Of a stretch of DNA of 64,000 nt, positions 17,438-26,474 are shown one piece after another (position 1 is the stretch's first letter; every line of letters begins with the position of its first letter). This DNA comes from Nostoc sp. NIES-4103 (GTDB lineage: Bacteria > Cyanobacteriota > Cyanobacteriia > Cyanobacteriales > Nostocaceae), in the NCBI RefSeq assembly GCF_002368335.1, contig NZ_AP018288.1, forward strand, positions 6,013,100 to 6,077,099, read 5' to 3'. Made by a program: the position numbers and the translations under genes. The notes under the pieces are model-generated. The model did no database searches. It was not told the DNA's origin and saw only the letters and a list, made by a program, of their open reading frames with translations.

Positions 17438-18562
17438 TTAACTTAGTTGACGGCGAAAATTGTTAACACTGATGGATAAGAGTAATACAGCAAAAAACAA
17501 AAGTGCGATCGCATGAAACCAAAGTACCTCTAAACCTACACCTTTGAGTAATATTCCCCGCACGATCGCTATATAATGACGCAGCGGATTTAATAGCGAC
17601 AGATACTGAAATACTACAGGCATACCTTCTATGGGAGAAATAGCACCAGAAAGTTGAATCATAGGTAGATTGATGAAAAATGATGTTAGTACAACTTGTT
17701 GCTGAGTCCGGCATACAGTTGCTAACATAATCCCAATGCCAATTCCCACAAATAAATAAAGTCCTGAAAGTACTAAAAATAAAACTAGATTTCCTCGAAA
17801 AGGTACTCGAAAAACTAATCTAGCCAAACTCAAAGCTAAGATAATATCACCTATCAGCAAAACAAACAGTGGTACAATTTTAGCTAATAGAATTTCCCAA
17901 GCTTCTGCCGGAGTCATTAACAATTGTTCAAGAGTTCCTATATCCTTTTCTCGCACAACTGTAACTGAAGAAACCAGTGAACTAATTAGCGTTAAAACTA
18001 ATCCCAAAACTCCCGGTACAAAAAACCAACTACTCACCAAACCAGGATTATAAAGAAAAATCGTTTGTGGACTGATTAATGCTGGCGCTTGGTTAGGTGA
18101 CAATCGCTGGCTAAATTGATTAATTATCTGATTCATATAACCTTGAGCAATACCAGCAGTATTAGCATCTACCGCATCAACTAAAACCTGAATTTCAGCA
18201 GGTTTGCCTTGAGATAAATTACGTTTAAACTCAGGGGGAATTACTAAACCAGCCGTAATTTCTCCGCGTCGCACCTGCTCACTTAATTCTTGAGTATTTA
18301 ATGTATATTTATCTGCAATAAAAATTTTATTTTCAGTTAAAGCAGAAACTAATTCTCGGCTTTCATAAGTATTTGCATAATCGACGATTCCTAACTTCAG
18401 ATAATGCACATCTGGATTGAGGGCAAAGCCATAAATTAGCATTTGAACTGTAGGGGGAATTATCAACATTATCAGTGTTTCCCTACTCCTGAGTATTTGT
18501 TGAAATTCTTTAATCGCTAAAGTCAAAATTCGGCTATTCAGTAAACTTTTAATCCAGTTCAT
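17438..18562 (-). CDS. ABC-2 exporter permease (YbhR-like)
   Basis: 374 residues. One N-terminal membrane helix (LIMLIIPPTVQMLIYGFAL) is followed by a large periplasmic loop (about 55-175) and five C-terminal helices, with the conserved VREKDIGTLEQLLMTP. This is the ABC2_membrane_3 pattern of YbhR/YhhJ proteins. It is the last gene of the HlyD-ATPase-permease-permease unit and forms a heterodimer with the gene at 18633. Substrates of relatives are drugs or other toxic compounds; here the substrate is unknown. Confidence 0.9.
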   Translation of the reverse strand: MNWIKSLLNSRILTLAIKEFQQILRSRETLIMLIIPPTVQMLIYGFALNPDVHYLKLGIVDYANTYESRELVSALTENKIFIADKYTLNTQELSEQVRRGEITAGLVIPPEFKRNLSQGKPAEIQVLVDAVDANTAGIAQGYMNQIINQFSQRLSPNQAPALISPQTIFLYNPGLVSSWFFVPGVLGLVLTLISSLVSSVTVVREKDIGTLEQLLMTPAEAWEILLAKIVPLFVLLIGDIILALSLARLVFRVPFRGNLVLFLVLSGLYLFVGIGIGIMLATVCRTQQQVVLTSFFINLPMIQLSGAISPIEGMPVVFQYLSLLNPLRHYIAIVRGILLKGVGLEVLWFHAIALLFFAVLLLSISVNNFRRQLS

Positions 18563-18632
18563 GAGGGGGATAGGGGGATGGTGAGAAGAACTATTGACTA
18601 TTGACTATTGACCATTGACTATTGACAATTGA

Positions 18633-19805
18633 CTAATCTGATAATTGCATTTGCTTGAATATATTACGTGCTACATTAAATAAAATTAATCCTAAAATAA
18701 TCAGCATTAATATTGATAACCACACACCAGCCCAACCGGTACCACGAACATAGGAATCACGAGTAATTTCAATATAGTAACGTGCTGGTACAATATAAGA
18801 AAGCAATGATAAGGGAAAGGGAATATTACTGAGTGGATAAATAAACCCAGATAGTAATAGAGCCGTCATAAAACCTATCAGTGCAACAGCTTGAACAGCT
18901 GCATTTTGATTAGGAACACGAACACCAACCAATAAACCAAACATAATACTATCTATTAAAAATAGTAGTGTACCAATTAATAGCGGTGTAGGTTCAACTG
19001 CTAAAGTCAGTTGCCATATTAATGAACTCATGATCATAATCAATAAAGCTTCAATAATGCCAATAATCAAATAAGCAAAAGCTTTACCTAATAGCAATTC
19101 TTCAATACTAAGATTAGAAGCATAAATTTGTAAAATAGTGCCTTTTTCTTTCTCTCGTACCATCGCGATCGCAGTTAATAATGAAGGATAAATCCACAGA
19201 ATAACTGCAAAAACACCTGGTACAATATAAAGAGATTCTTGTCTGCTTGGATTGAACCAAAGGCGGGTATTAGCAATGATTTGATTATTAGAGGATTGTA
19301 AACCTGAATTACTCAAAAAAAATCTTGTTGTCGCCTGGATGCTATTTTTGATAACACGTGCATTATTCACATCAGTTCCATCTACTAAAATCTGAACTGT
19401 ACTAGTTAAACCCGATTTAATCCGACGACTGAAATCTGGCGGAATCACCACAGCAACTTTTGCCAGCCCCCGGTCAATTACCTCTTGAGAATCTTTAATT
19501 TTCGTTTGAGTGTTGAGGTTAGTAAATAAATGATTTGATGATATAATTGATGGTATAAATGGTGAAATTAAATTATTGATTGGTTCAAATTGATTGGTAG
19601 CAAACAACCGCTCCGTATATGCACGGCTAAGAGGGCTATTGTCAAAATCTTGTACAAATAAAGGAATATTTTTAGATTCCAGCCGAATCACAAAACCGAA
19701 AATGATTAAAGTCATAAATGGCAGCAGAAATGCCAGCGCTAAAGTCAGGCGATCGCGCTGAAATTGTGCTAATTCTTTGCGACATTGAGATAGAATTCTT
19801 TTCAT
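18633..19805 (-). CDS. ABC-2 exporter permease (YbhS-like)
   Basis: 390 residues with the same layout as its neighbour: an N-terminal helix (LALAFLLPFMTLIIFGFVI), a long external loop including ILVDGTDVNNARVI, then C-terminal helices after MVREKEKGTILQIYASNLS. It is the partner of the permease at 17438. A 70-bp gap of TTGACTA repeats separates them; an 80-bp gap separates it from the ATPase gene upstream. Confidence 0.9.
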   Translation of the reverse strand: MKRILSQCRKELAQFQRDRLTLALAFLLPFMTLIIFGFVIRLESKNIPLFVQDFDNSPLSRAYTERLFATNQFEPINNLISPFIPSIISSNHLFTNLNTQTKIKDSQEVIDRGLAKVAVVIPPDFSRRIKSGLTSTVQILVDGTDVNNARVIKNSIQATTRFFLSNSGLQSSNNQIIANTRLWFNPSRQESLYIVPGVFAVILWIYPSLLTAIAMVREKEKGTILQIYASNLSIEELLLGKAFAYLIIGIIEALLIMIMSSLIWQLTLAVEPTPLLIGTLLFLIDSIMFGLLVGVRVPNQNAAVQAVALIGFMTALLLSGFIYPLSNIPFPLSLLSYIVPARYYIEITRDSYVRGTGWAGVWLSILMLIILGLILFNVARNIFKQMQLSD

Positions 19806-19885
19806 TGGTCAATAGTCAATAGTCAATGGTCAATAGTCAATAGTTATTCTCCTTGTCTCCCCATCTCCCTATCCCCTCATCTCCC

Positions 19886-21913
19886 CTACTCCCCAGCCTC
19901 TTGGGCGCGTTGCACAATGCCAATAAACGAATCTTCAAGGGAAAAGGTGATGGGTCGCAAGGAGTGAAGATTAATATTTTCTGTTTGGAGAATTGAACGG
20001 ATACGGGGAATTTCTGAGTCTGGACGATCGAGAACAAGATGCAAGCGATCGCCAAAAATTGATACTCGCCACTCTGCTAAGTGAGTTTTGAGTAAGTTAG
20101 AAGCAGCTTGAGTTTTATCGGTAACAACTTCCACTAACTGACCGGGTTGAGAAGCTTTAATCTCGGTGGGAGAACCTTGTGCTACTACTTCACCCGCTAC
20201 CATAAATCCCATACGGTTGCATTGTTCTGCCTCTTCTAAATAATGGGTTGTTACTAATATTGCTGTCCCTGACCTAGCAAACTCATTAATTAACCGCCAA
20301 AACTGACGACGTGCTAAAGGGTCTACACCTGATGTCGGTTCATCTAAAAATAAAATTTCTGGTTCATGCATCACTGAAGCACCAAAAGCTACCCGTTGCT
20401 TCCAACCTCCCGGTAGTTGACCAGTCAGCATATTTTCTCGACCAACTAAGCCGCAGGTTGCCAATACCCAGTCAATTTTGCTACGACGCAATCGATTTGG
20501 TACACCGTAAACTCCACAATAAAATTGCAGATTCTGAATAATCGTTAAATCATCGTAGAGGGTGAATTTTTGACTCATGTAGCCAATGCGTTGGCGCAAA
20601 GCACTGCTACGTAAATTCTGAGTTTGTCCAGCTAAAGAGATTTTTCCAGATGTCGGTTCTAACAAGCCGCAGAGAATCTTAATTGTAGTTGTCTTTCCTG
20701 CACCATTAGCTCCTAGTAAGCCGTAAATTTCACCATAGCGAATTTCTAAATCTACATCCTTAACTGCTTGGAAGTTGCCAAAAACTTTTTTTAGTCTCTT
20801 GGCACCAATAGCAATAGGTGAGGTACTGGGGATTGGTGACTGGGTATTGGGAAAAGACAAGCTAGACAAGGGAGAAACTTTTTCAATAATTCCTCTTTGT
20901 CCTCTAAGTTCCCAATCCCTAGTCCCCATTACCCAGTCCCCATTCCCCCTTTTTGTACGAGGAAAAGATATAAATTCTGGGTCATTACCAGCTGCACGCA
21001 GGCGGATAACAAAAACGTTTTCTAGGGTGGCGTCAGCAGTTTGAATACTGTCAAGTTGTAGCTGCTGTTGATTAAAAATTGTCTGGACTGCTGCTGTCCC
21101 TACTGATACATTTTTGACTAACACATCCAAGCGATCGCCAAAGGTTTGGACATCAACAATTGATGTTTGTTTGTTGTTTGTAGCTTCTTGTAATACTCGT
21201 TCAGCCGCTTCAATTTGACTAGTCCGTACTTCCAAACGCTGTAAACCAAGACTGGCTCGCAACTGTGCAAGAGTACCAATTTGGTTAATTTCTCCCTCAT
21301 ACATTAAAGCTATGCGATCGCACCTTTCAGCTTCATCTAAATAAGGCGTGGCTACAACTACCGTCACTCCCTCCGCTGCTACTGCGGCTAGAACATCCCA
21401 GAATTCCCGCCGAGATACAGGGTCAACTCCTGTAGTCGGCTCATCTAACAAGAGAATTTTTGGTTGGGAAATTAACGCACAGCACAAAGCTAACTTCTGC
21501 TTCATCCCACCAGAGAGGCGACCAGCCAAGCGATCGCCAAATCTATCCAAACTCATCAATCGCAGATATTTATTGCGACGCTGAAAGAATTGCTGTTCTG
21601 GAACCTCACGCAACCCAGCACTATAACGCAGATTTTCATCAATACTCAAATCAAGATAAAGTGAAAATTGTTGTGTCAAATAACCGATAGCTAAACGAGC
21701 ATCACGCGGTGGTTTTCCTAAAACTTGGATATTACCAGCAGATGCTTCCATAACCCCACCTAAAATGTGGAAAGTTGTTGTTTTTCCTGCACCATCAGGG
21801 CCAATTAATCCAAAGATTTCTCCTTGTTTAACAGCAAAATCTATACCCTTAACGGCGATTAATTTCCCGTAACGTTTAGATAAACCTTCTACTTGAATTA
21901 CGATATTAGTCAT
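19886..21913 (-). CDS. Fused dual ABC ATPase (YbhF-like)
   Basis: 675 residues with two complete nucleotide-binding domains: Walker A GPDGAGKTT and signature LSGGMKQK in the first half, GANGAGKTT and a degenerate signature QLPGGWKQR in the second. Each has an LLDEPT/FLDEPT Walker B. It powers the permeases at 17438 and 18633 as in YbhGFSR exporters. The linker (about residues 310-365) is unusual: it contains GDWVMGTRDWELRG and PNTQSPIPSTSP, the translation of intergenic-type STRR DNA. Confidence 0.92.
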   Translation of the reverse strand: MTNIVIQVEGLSKRYGKLIAVKGIDFAVKQGEIFGLIGPDGAGKTTTFHILGGVMEASAGNIQVLGKPPRDARLAIGYLTQQFSLYLDLSIDENLRYSAGLREVPEQQFFQRRNKYLRLMSLDRFGDRLAGRLSGGMKQKLALCCALISQPKILLLDEPTTGVDPVSRREFWDVLAAVAAEGVTVVVATPYLDEAERCDRIALMYEGEINQIGTLAQLRASLGLQRLEVRTSQIEAAERVLQEATNNKQTSIVDVQTFGDRLDVLVKNVSVGTAAVQTIFNQQQLQLDSIQTADATLENVFVIRLRAAGNDPEFISFPRTKRGNGDWVMGTRDWELRGQRGIIEKVSPLSSLSFPNTQSPIPSTSPIAIGAKRLKKVFGNFQAVKDVDLEIRYGEIYGLLGANGAGKTTTIKILCGLLEPTSGKISLAGQTQNLRSSALRQRIGYMSQKFTLYDDLTIIQNLQFYCGVYGVPNRLRRSKIDWVLATCGLVGRENMLTGQLPGGWKQRVAFGASVMHEPEILFLDEPTSGVDPLARRQFWRLINEFARSGTAILVTTHYLEEAEQCNRMGFMVAGEVVAQGSPTEIKASQPGQLVEVVTDKTQAASNLLKTHLAEWRVSIFGDRLHLVLDRPDSEIPRIRSILQTENINLHSLRPITFSLEDSFIGIVQRAQEAGE
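20822..20952. repeat. STRR-derived DNA inside the dual ATPase gene
   Basis: CCCAATCCCTAGTCCCCATTAC-type and ACTGGGGATTGGTGACTGGG-type units, the same heptamers found between genes here, flank a non-repetitive core. The tract is in frame and encodes the linker between the two ATPase domains. Confidence 0.75.
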
Positions 21914-22009
21914 TGGTCAATAGTCAATAGTCAATAGTCAATAGTCAATAGTTATCCCCCTCATCCCCCTCATCTCCCTCATCCCCCCACGCCCCATGCC
22001 CCATGCCCC

Positions 22010-23278
22010 TCATCTTTTCTGCTCCTTTGCAAGCATAATCTCAGCATCCGCCGGCATTCCTGGCTTGGCTAATCTATCGGGATTGTCGATGGAGATTTTC
22101 ACACCGAAAACTTGCTTAACTCGGTCTTGCTGAAAATAAATATTTTCGGGAGTAAAAGATGCTTGCGTATCAATAGCGGCAATTTTGGCGCTGAGGGGTT
22201 CTTTGGGTGCTGAATCCAAAAATACTTGAGCTTTCTGACCAACTCGCACTTTCCCAATATCGCCTTGAGGAACAAAAGCACGCAGATAAACTGTATTGGG
22301 ATTGATAACTGTCAGCAGAGTTTTACCAGTGGTAACTACGGCACCTGGTTCTACACTACGAGTGACGACAACGCCATCGATAGGACTAATGACATTCAAG
22401 TCAGCAATTTTGGCTTTAGTCTCCTGCTGCGAGGCTTTAGCGTTGGCGACATTTGCTTGAGCCGCTGCTAGTTGTAAGCGTGTCTGTGCCAATTGTGTGC
22501 GTAACCCTGCTAGCTGGGTGTTACGAATCGAGGGATTTAACGCTGTGGTTTTAGCTTGTGTTAATTGACCTTTGGCAGAATCGACTAATTTGCGGTAGGA
22601 ATCCACCGCTGCTTGACGTGAATTGACAGTGGCGAGGGCAGTTTCAAAGGTGGTTTGGGCTTGGTCAAATTGTTGCTTGGTGACAGCTCCTTGGGTTACT
22701 AATTTGGCATAGCGATCGCGATTTATTTGCGCCAGTCGCAACTCAGATTTGGCTTGCTGTACTTCGGCGAACGCTTGATTTAGTTGCGCCTGAGTTGAAG
22801 CCACCGATGATTCAGCCTGAAAAATTCGGCCTTTGGCATCTCCCTGAGACTGTTGTAAAGCAAGCTGACTTTCCAAAATTTGACTTGACAACAGATTAAT
22901 TTGTAATCGTGCCTGTTCTTCTTGTTTCTCAGTAGAATCTAAACGAGCAGCTGCACCCATTAGTTGTGCTTGAATTTCTGCATCGTCGAGCTTCACAATC
23001 ACCTGACCTTGGTGAACTTCATCTCCTTCACGCACTGCCACAGACTCGATTCTACCCGCTACTTTCGCTCCAATATCTGTTTCGTAGCCTTCAATGCGAC
23101 CGCTTACCCGCAGTGTGTTAGTTTCCGAGTTTGATGAGAGAAAATACCACGTTAGTATACCTGCTCCTGCTAGTAATAAGCCCAACGGAATCAGCAATAG
23201 GGGGGACAGTTTGCGCTTGTTTTTAGACGATACAGTACTATCAAAAGGTTCTTGGGCTGGGGAAAGTGACTGAGCCAT
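22010..23278 (-). CDS. HlyD-family membrane fusion protein (YbhG-like)
   Basis: 422 residues from ATG 23278 (MAQSLSP). An in-frame ATG at 23359 would add 27 residues translated purely from GGGCATTGG repeats and is rejected. A single membrane anchor (about 24-46, LLLIPLGLLLAGAGILTW) is followed by a biotinyl-lipoyl-like domain (VREGDEVHQGQVIVKLDDAEI), a long Gln/Ala-rich coiled-coil hairpin (about 100-290), the second lipoyl half (VISPIDGVVVTRSVEPGAVV) and a beta-barrel. It bridges the inner-membrane ABC pump to an outer-membrane channel not encoded here. It is the first gene of the exporter operon, divergent from the regulator. Confidence 0.92.
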   Translation of the reverse strand: MAQSLSPAQEPFDSTVSSKNKRKLSPLLLIPLGLLLAGAGILTWYFLSSNSETNTLRVSGRIEGYETDIGAKVAGRIESVAVREGDEVHQGQVIVKLDDAEIQAQLMGAAARLDSTEKQEEQARLQINLLSSQILESQLALQQSQGDAKGRIFQAESSVASTQAQLNQAFAEVQQAKSELRLAQINRDRYAKLVTQGAVTKQQFDQAQTTFETALATVNSRQAAVDSYRKLVDSAKGQLTQAKTTALNPSIRNTQLAGLRTQLAQTRLQLAAAQANVANAKASQQETKAKIADLNVISPIDGVVVTRSVEPGAVVTTGKTLLTVINPNTVYLRAFVPQGDIGKVRVGQKAQVFLDSAPKEPLSAKIAAIDTQASFTPENIYFQQDRVKQVFGVKISIDNPDRLAKPGMPADAEIMLAKEQKR

Positions 23279-23280
23279 AA

Positions 23281-23405
23281 TTTTTCTCTTTGGGGCATGG
23301 GGCATTGGGCATTGGGCATTGGCATTGGGCATTGGCATTGGGCATGGGGCATGGGGCATTGGAAAAGAAAGATAACTCCTAACTCCTAACTCCTAACTCC
23401 TAACT
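23281..23405. repeat. STRR tract (GGGCATT/CTCCTAA units)
   Basis: GGGCATTGG-type units (23290-23360) are followed by CTAACTCCTAACTC units (23375-23405) between the HlyD start and its likely promoter region, making up much of the operon leader. Confidence 0.85.
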
Positions 23406-23498
23406 TTTTAAACTAGACTGTATGGTTTGTTAGTGTGGATTTTACTGAAAATAAATGTATAACTTTTTAAGTTAAAATAACCGATTAACAAGAGATAA

Positions 23499-23514
23499 TC
23501 GAGATTATACTCGA
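23499..23514. promoter_or_regulatory. Candidate operator in the divergent promoter region
   Basis: TCGAG and CTCGA arms surround a 6-bp centre; on the minus strand the centre reads TATAAT, a perfect -10 box pointing toward the exporter operon. No consensus -35 is seen at 16-18 bp. The regulator at 23588 is the obvious candidate binder, by position only. Confidence 0.4.
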
Positions 23515-23587
23515 AATTTTTATCGATTGCGGAACAAAAACAACGTAAAATATTACCTCCATAATATGAACAAAAAATGATACAAAA

Positions 23588-24361
23588 ATGAAACAACCAA
23601 GAGATTACAGCTTGAGAGTTACACTGAATCAAACTGAGCTTGCCTTATTAAAGGAAGAGTCAGAACGTCAGGGAGTACCGATGACTGCCGTAGTCCGCCA
23701 GTTAATACGCGCTAAAGCCATCAGTCCAGAAATCACTTCTCCCATGACTGAGTTACAGGAAGTACCTTCACTACCAAATTTTTCATACACCAGCAAGCCA
23801 GAACAAATTCTACAGGGAGCTATGCATGAGTTTCTTTTACATGGCTATGCAGACACCAGCATGGATAGAGTAGCTGCAACCGCTGGAGTATCCAAACAAA
23901 CTCTCTACAGTCATTTTCGAGATAAAGAGGGACTGTTCACAGCTTTAATAGAGCAAATAGTCAGTGAACGGTTTGAGTTTTTGTTTAGTTTTGAACTGCT
24001 ACAAGGAGAACCAAAAGTGGTTCTGCGACAACTAGCAACAACATTTCTCAACCAAATTTTGAACGATCAAAGATATCTATCTTTTATTCGGTTAGTGTTT
24101 GCGGAGTCTGGTCGTTTTCCCAATTTAGCTCAGGCATTTGTTCGCAACGGCTTTGGATTAGGTATCCAAACCCTCACTCAATACTTAGCTTCCCATCCAG
24201 AACTAGGGATTTCTGACCCGGAGGCAACAGCAAGAATTTTTGCAGGTTCGGTGATGTCATACGTGATCACTATGGAAGTACTTCACGGTAAACAGGTAAT
24301 GCCAATGGCAAGCGATCGCTTAATTAATAGTCTCATTAACTTTGTCATTCCACAGACTTAA
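23588..24361 (+). CDS. TetR-family regulator with ribbon-helix-helix-like N-terminus
   Basis: 257 residues. Residues about 5-45 (YSLRVTLNQTELALLKEESE, then VPMTAVVRQLIRAKA) have the strand-helix-helix pattern of CopG/Arc DNA-binding proteins. A TetR HTH follows (about 75-125: LLHGYADTSMDRVAATAGVS, KQTLYSHFRDKEGLF) and a C-terminal ligand-binding region of the AcrR/YbiH kind. Divergent placement against the HlyD exporter matches the cecR-ybhGFSR arrangement of enterobacteria, so it probably represses that operon until a ligand binds. Two DNA-binding modules in one TetR protein is uncommon. Confidence 0.88.
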   Translation: MKQPRDYSLRVTLNQTELALLKEESERQGVPMTAVVRQLIRAKAISPEITSPMTELQEVPSLPNFSYTSKPEQILQGAMHEFLLHGYADTSMDRVAATAGVSKQTLYSHFRDKEGLFTALIEQIVSERFEFLFSFELLQGEPKVVLRQLATTFLNQILNDQRYLSFIRLVFAESGRFPNLAQAFVRNGFGLGIQTLTQYLASHPELGISDPEATARIFAGSVMSYVITMEVLHGKQVMPMASDRLINSLINFVIPQT

Positions 24362-24649
24362 TGGGGAAATTAAGAGAGTGGGGAGGAGCCACTGCGGTGA
24401 GGCAGCCCCCATCTTGGCGGTTTCCGTCGATGGGGGACTGCTGAACCCGGAGGGTCTTGGGGTCTCCCCAAGTGGAGCATGTGGCGTTTGGGAGTGGGGA
24501 GTAGGGTAAAAAAAATCTAATATTTTCAGCTTCGTTTAAAGTTGATTGTATTTCAATCTTACCTAAAATCAAAATTATTGATATCTTTTAAACAAGCTCC
24601 TTATTTATAATTTACGGAACTATAAAAATTTTGAAAAACCGAAAAAATT
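24362..24649. repeat. Intergenic GC-rich extragenic repeat
   Basis: A palindrome-rich block (about 24375-24490) contains GGGGAGGAGCC, CATCTTGGCGG and GGGTCTTGGGGTCTCCCCAAG. It looks like a non-coding extragenic repeat. The remainder to the P450 start is AT-rich and probably holds its promoter. Confidence 0.55.
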
Positions 24650-26011
24650 ATGATTTCAGCAACTAAAGCTCAGAATTCTAGCAATTATCCACCAGGGCCA
24701 AAAGCACATTTTCTCTTTGGTATTCTTCCTGAATACAGCCGCGATCCGCTTGGCTTTACAACTAACTGTGCCAGAGAGTACGGTGATATTGTTTTGTGGA
24801 AAGGGTCGTTGTTTAAGACTTATCAACTCAATCATCCCGACTATATCGAAGAAGTTTTAGTCAAAAAAAGCAGTCAATTTGGTAGACATCAAACCATACA
24901 ACTTTTACGGCGACTGTGGGGTGATGGAATTGTGGGAAGTGACGGTGAGTCTTGGCAGCGTCAACGGCGACTGATGCAACCTGCTTTTCATCGCGATCGC
25001 ATTTTTTCCTATGGTGAAGTGATGGTTAACTACACTAACCGTTTACTCACCACTTGGGATGATGGCACAATTCGGGATATCCACGAAGACATGATGCACC
25101 TCACCCTAGAAATTGTCGCCAAAACTTTATTCGGCGCTGAGTTAGCCACTGAGGTAGAAAAAGTGGCAACCGCTATGCAGGTGAGCATCGAATATTATGA
25201 AAAGCGTCTGAATAACCTGTTATTCTTTTTACTACCAGATTGGTTCCCCACAGCTAAAAATCTGCGTTTTCTCAAAGCGGTGCGGCAGTTTGATGAGCTA
25301 ATTTATCAAATTATTCAGCAACAACGAGCCAGCGGCAAAGATACAGGTGATTTGCTCTCGATGGTGCTGCAAGTGGTGGATGAAGACGGCAAAGGAATGA
25401 GCGATCGCCAACTACGTGATCAGATAATGACACTGTTAATAGCAGGTCATGAAACCACCGCCTTAGTGTTGTCGTGGGGATGTTATCTGTTATCACAGCA
25501 TCCCGAAGTTGAGGCAAAATTGCTCGAAGAATTACAAACAGTCTTAGATGGCAGAACACCCACAGTTGCCGACTTACCACAATTACGTTACACAGACATG
25601 GTAATCATGGAGGTAATGCGATTATATCCCCCCGCTTGGGGAATGGCCCGCACAGCCATAGAGGACTGCGAAATCGCTGGCTATCCTATACGTGCTGGCG
25701 ATGGTGTTCTGATGAGTCAGTGGGTAATGCATCGTGACCCCCGCTATTTCGACCAACCAGAAGTATTCAATCCCGATCGCTGGGCGGGTGATTTGCTAAA
25801 AAAACTACCCACTTATGCGTATTTTCCCTTTGGTGGTGGCTCTAGAATTTGTCTTGGCAAGTCCTTCGCCATGATGGAAGCGGTACTATTGTTAGCAACT
25901 ATTGCCCAGAAATTTCACTTAACCTTAGTGCCAAATCAGGAAATCGTACCTTGGCCAGCTTTTACTTTGCGTCCCAAATATGGAGTAAAGATGTTGCTAA
26001 GTAAGAGGTAG
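24650..26011 (+). CDS. Cytochrome P450 (CYP110-like)
   Basis: 453 residues. The proline-rich start SNYPPGPKAH, the I-helix AGHETTA, the K-helix EVMR and the heme-binding loop FPFGGGSRICLGK (Cys ligand) are all intact. The overall pattern fits the CYP110 family common in filamentous cyanobacteria, whose members hydroxylate fatty acids, alkanes or terpenes using an external redox partner. No membrane anchor is evident. It stands alone, with no terpene synthase or ferredoxin reductase nearby, so the substrate cannot be inferred. Confidence 0.92.
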   Translation: MISATKAQNSSNYPPGPKAHFLFGILPEYSRDPLGFTTNCAREYGDIVLWKGSLFKTYQLNHPDYIEEVLVKKSSQFGRHQTIQLLRRLWGDGIVGSDGESWQRQRRLMQPAFHRDRIFSYGEVMVNYTNRLLTTWDDGTIRDIHEDMMHLTLEIVAKTLFGAELATEVEKVATAMQVSIEYYEKRLNNLLFFLLPDWFPTAKNLRFLKAVRQFDELIYQIIQQQRASGKDTGDLLSMVLQVVDEDGKGMSDRQLRDQIMTLLIAGHETTALVLSWGCYLLSQHPEVEAKLLEELQTVLDGRTPTVADLPQLRYTDMVIMEVMRLYPPAWGMARTAIEDCEIAGYPIRAGDGVLMSQWVMHRDPRYFDQPEVFNPDRWAGDLLKKLPTYAYFPFGGGSRICLGKSFAMMEAVLLLATIAQKFHLTLVPNQEIVPWPAFTLRPKYGVKMLLSKR

Positions 26012-26125
26012 GGGAGATAGGGAGATGAGGGAGATGAGGGAGATGAGGGAGATGGGGAGATAGGGAGATGAGGGAGATGGGGAGATAGGGAGATGAGGGA
26101 GATGGGTAGATAGGGAAAATAACTA
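25990..26125. repeat. STRR tract (GATGAGGGA units)
   Basis: About twelve 8-9-bp units of GGGAGATGA/GGGAGATAG type begin just before the P450 stop codon and run downstream. The last few codons of the P450 (SKR) lie next to this tract. Confidence 0.9.
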
Positions 26126-26474
26126 CTGACAACTAACAACTGACAAATAACTCCTGTACGGGCGGGTTTATCGGCATATTTGCTACTAATTGAGTTTCTT
26201 CAAAATAAACTTTCGTTTAGACTCCGAAAAGCGAAACTCACTTGATGAAATAGCTTTAGTTTTAGACCTCTTGCAAAAGTCGTTCTTTGCGCCCTCTTCT
26301 TTGCGCCTACCCTTCGGAAACGGCTACCCTACGGGAACGCCAAGGGCGAACGCCGAATGCGACTTTGCGTGAGGCAAAAAAATATTTATGCAAGAAGTCT
26401 ATTATTCATGCTGCTAGACGCTAGCCAGATAAATTATAGCCATAGTTTTAGCAGCAACTCGGAATTGGTGTAGG
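26126..26474. other. Intergenic region between P450 and argJ
   Basis: No credible gene. It contains a palindromic extragenic segment (about 26285-26355, CCTACCCTTCGGAAACGGCTACCCTACGGG type) and AT-rich flanks. Confidence 0.5.

Noticed and set aside
20311..20541. 76-codon frame opposite the dual ABC ATPase gene, and similar antisense frames at 20775-21044 and 21348-21690.
   Set aside because: They mirror a well-supported coding sequence on the other strand and have no protein-like features.
23279..23359. N-terminal extension of the HlyD-like protein from ATG 23359.
   Set aside because: The 27 extra residues are translated from GGGCATTGG repeats and precede a normal start; no signal or domain is in them.
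24345..24572. 75-codon minus-strand frame after the TetR gene.
   Set aside because: It crosses the extragenic palindromic repeat and has no start signal; composition follows the repeat.
26190..26372. 60-codon frame between the P450 and argJ.
   Set aside because: It overlaps palindromic extragenic repeat DNA and lacks a ribosome site.
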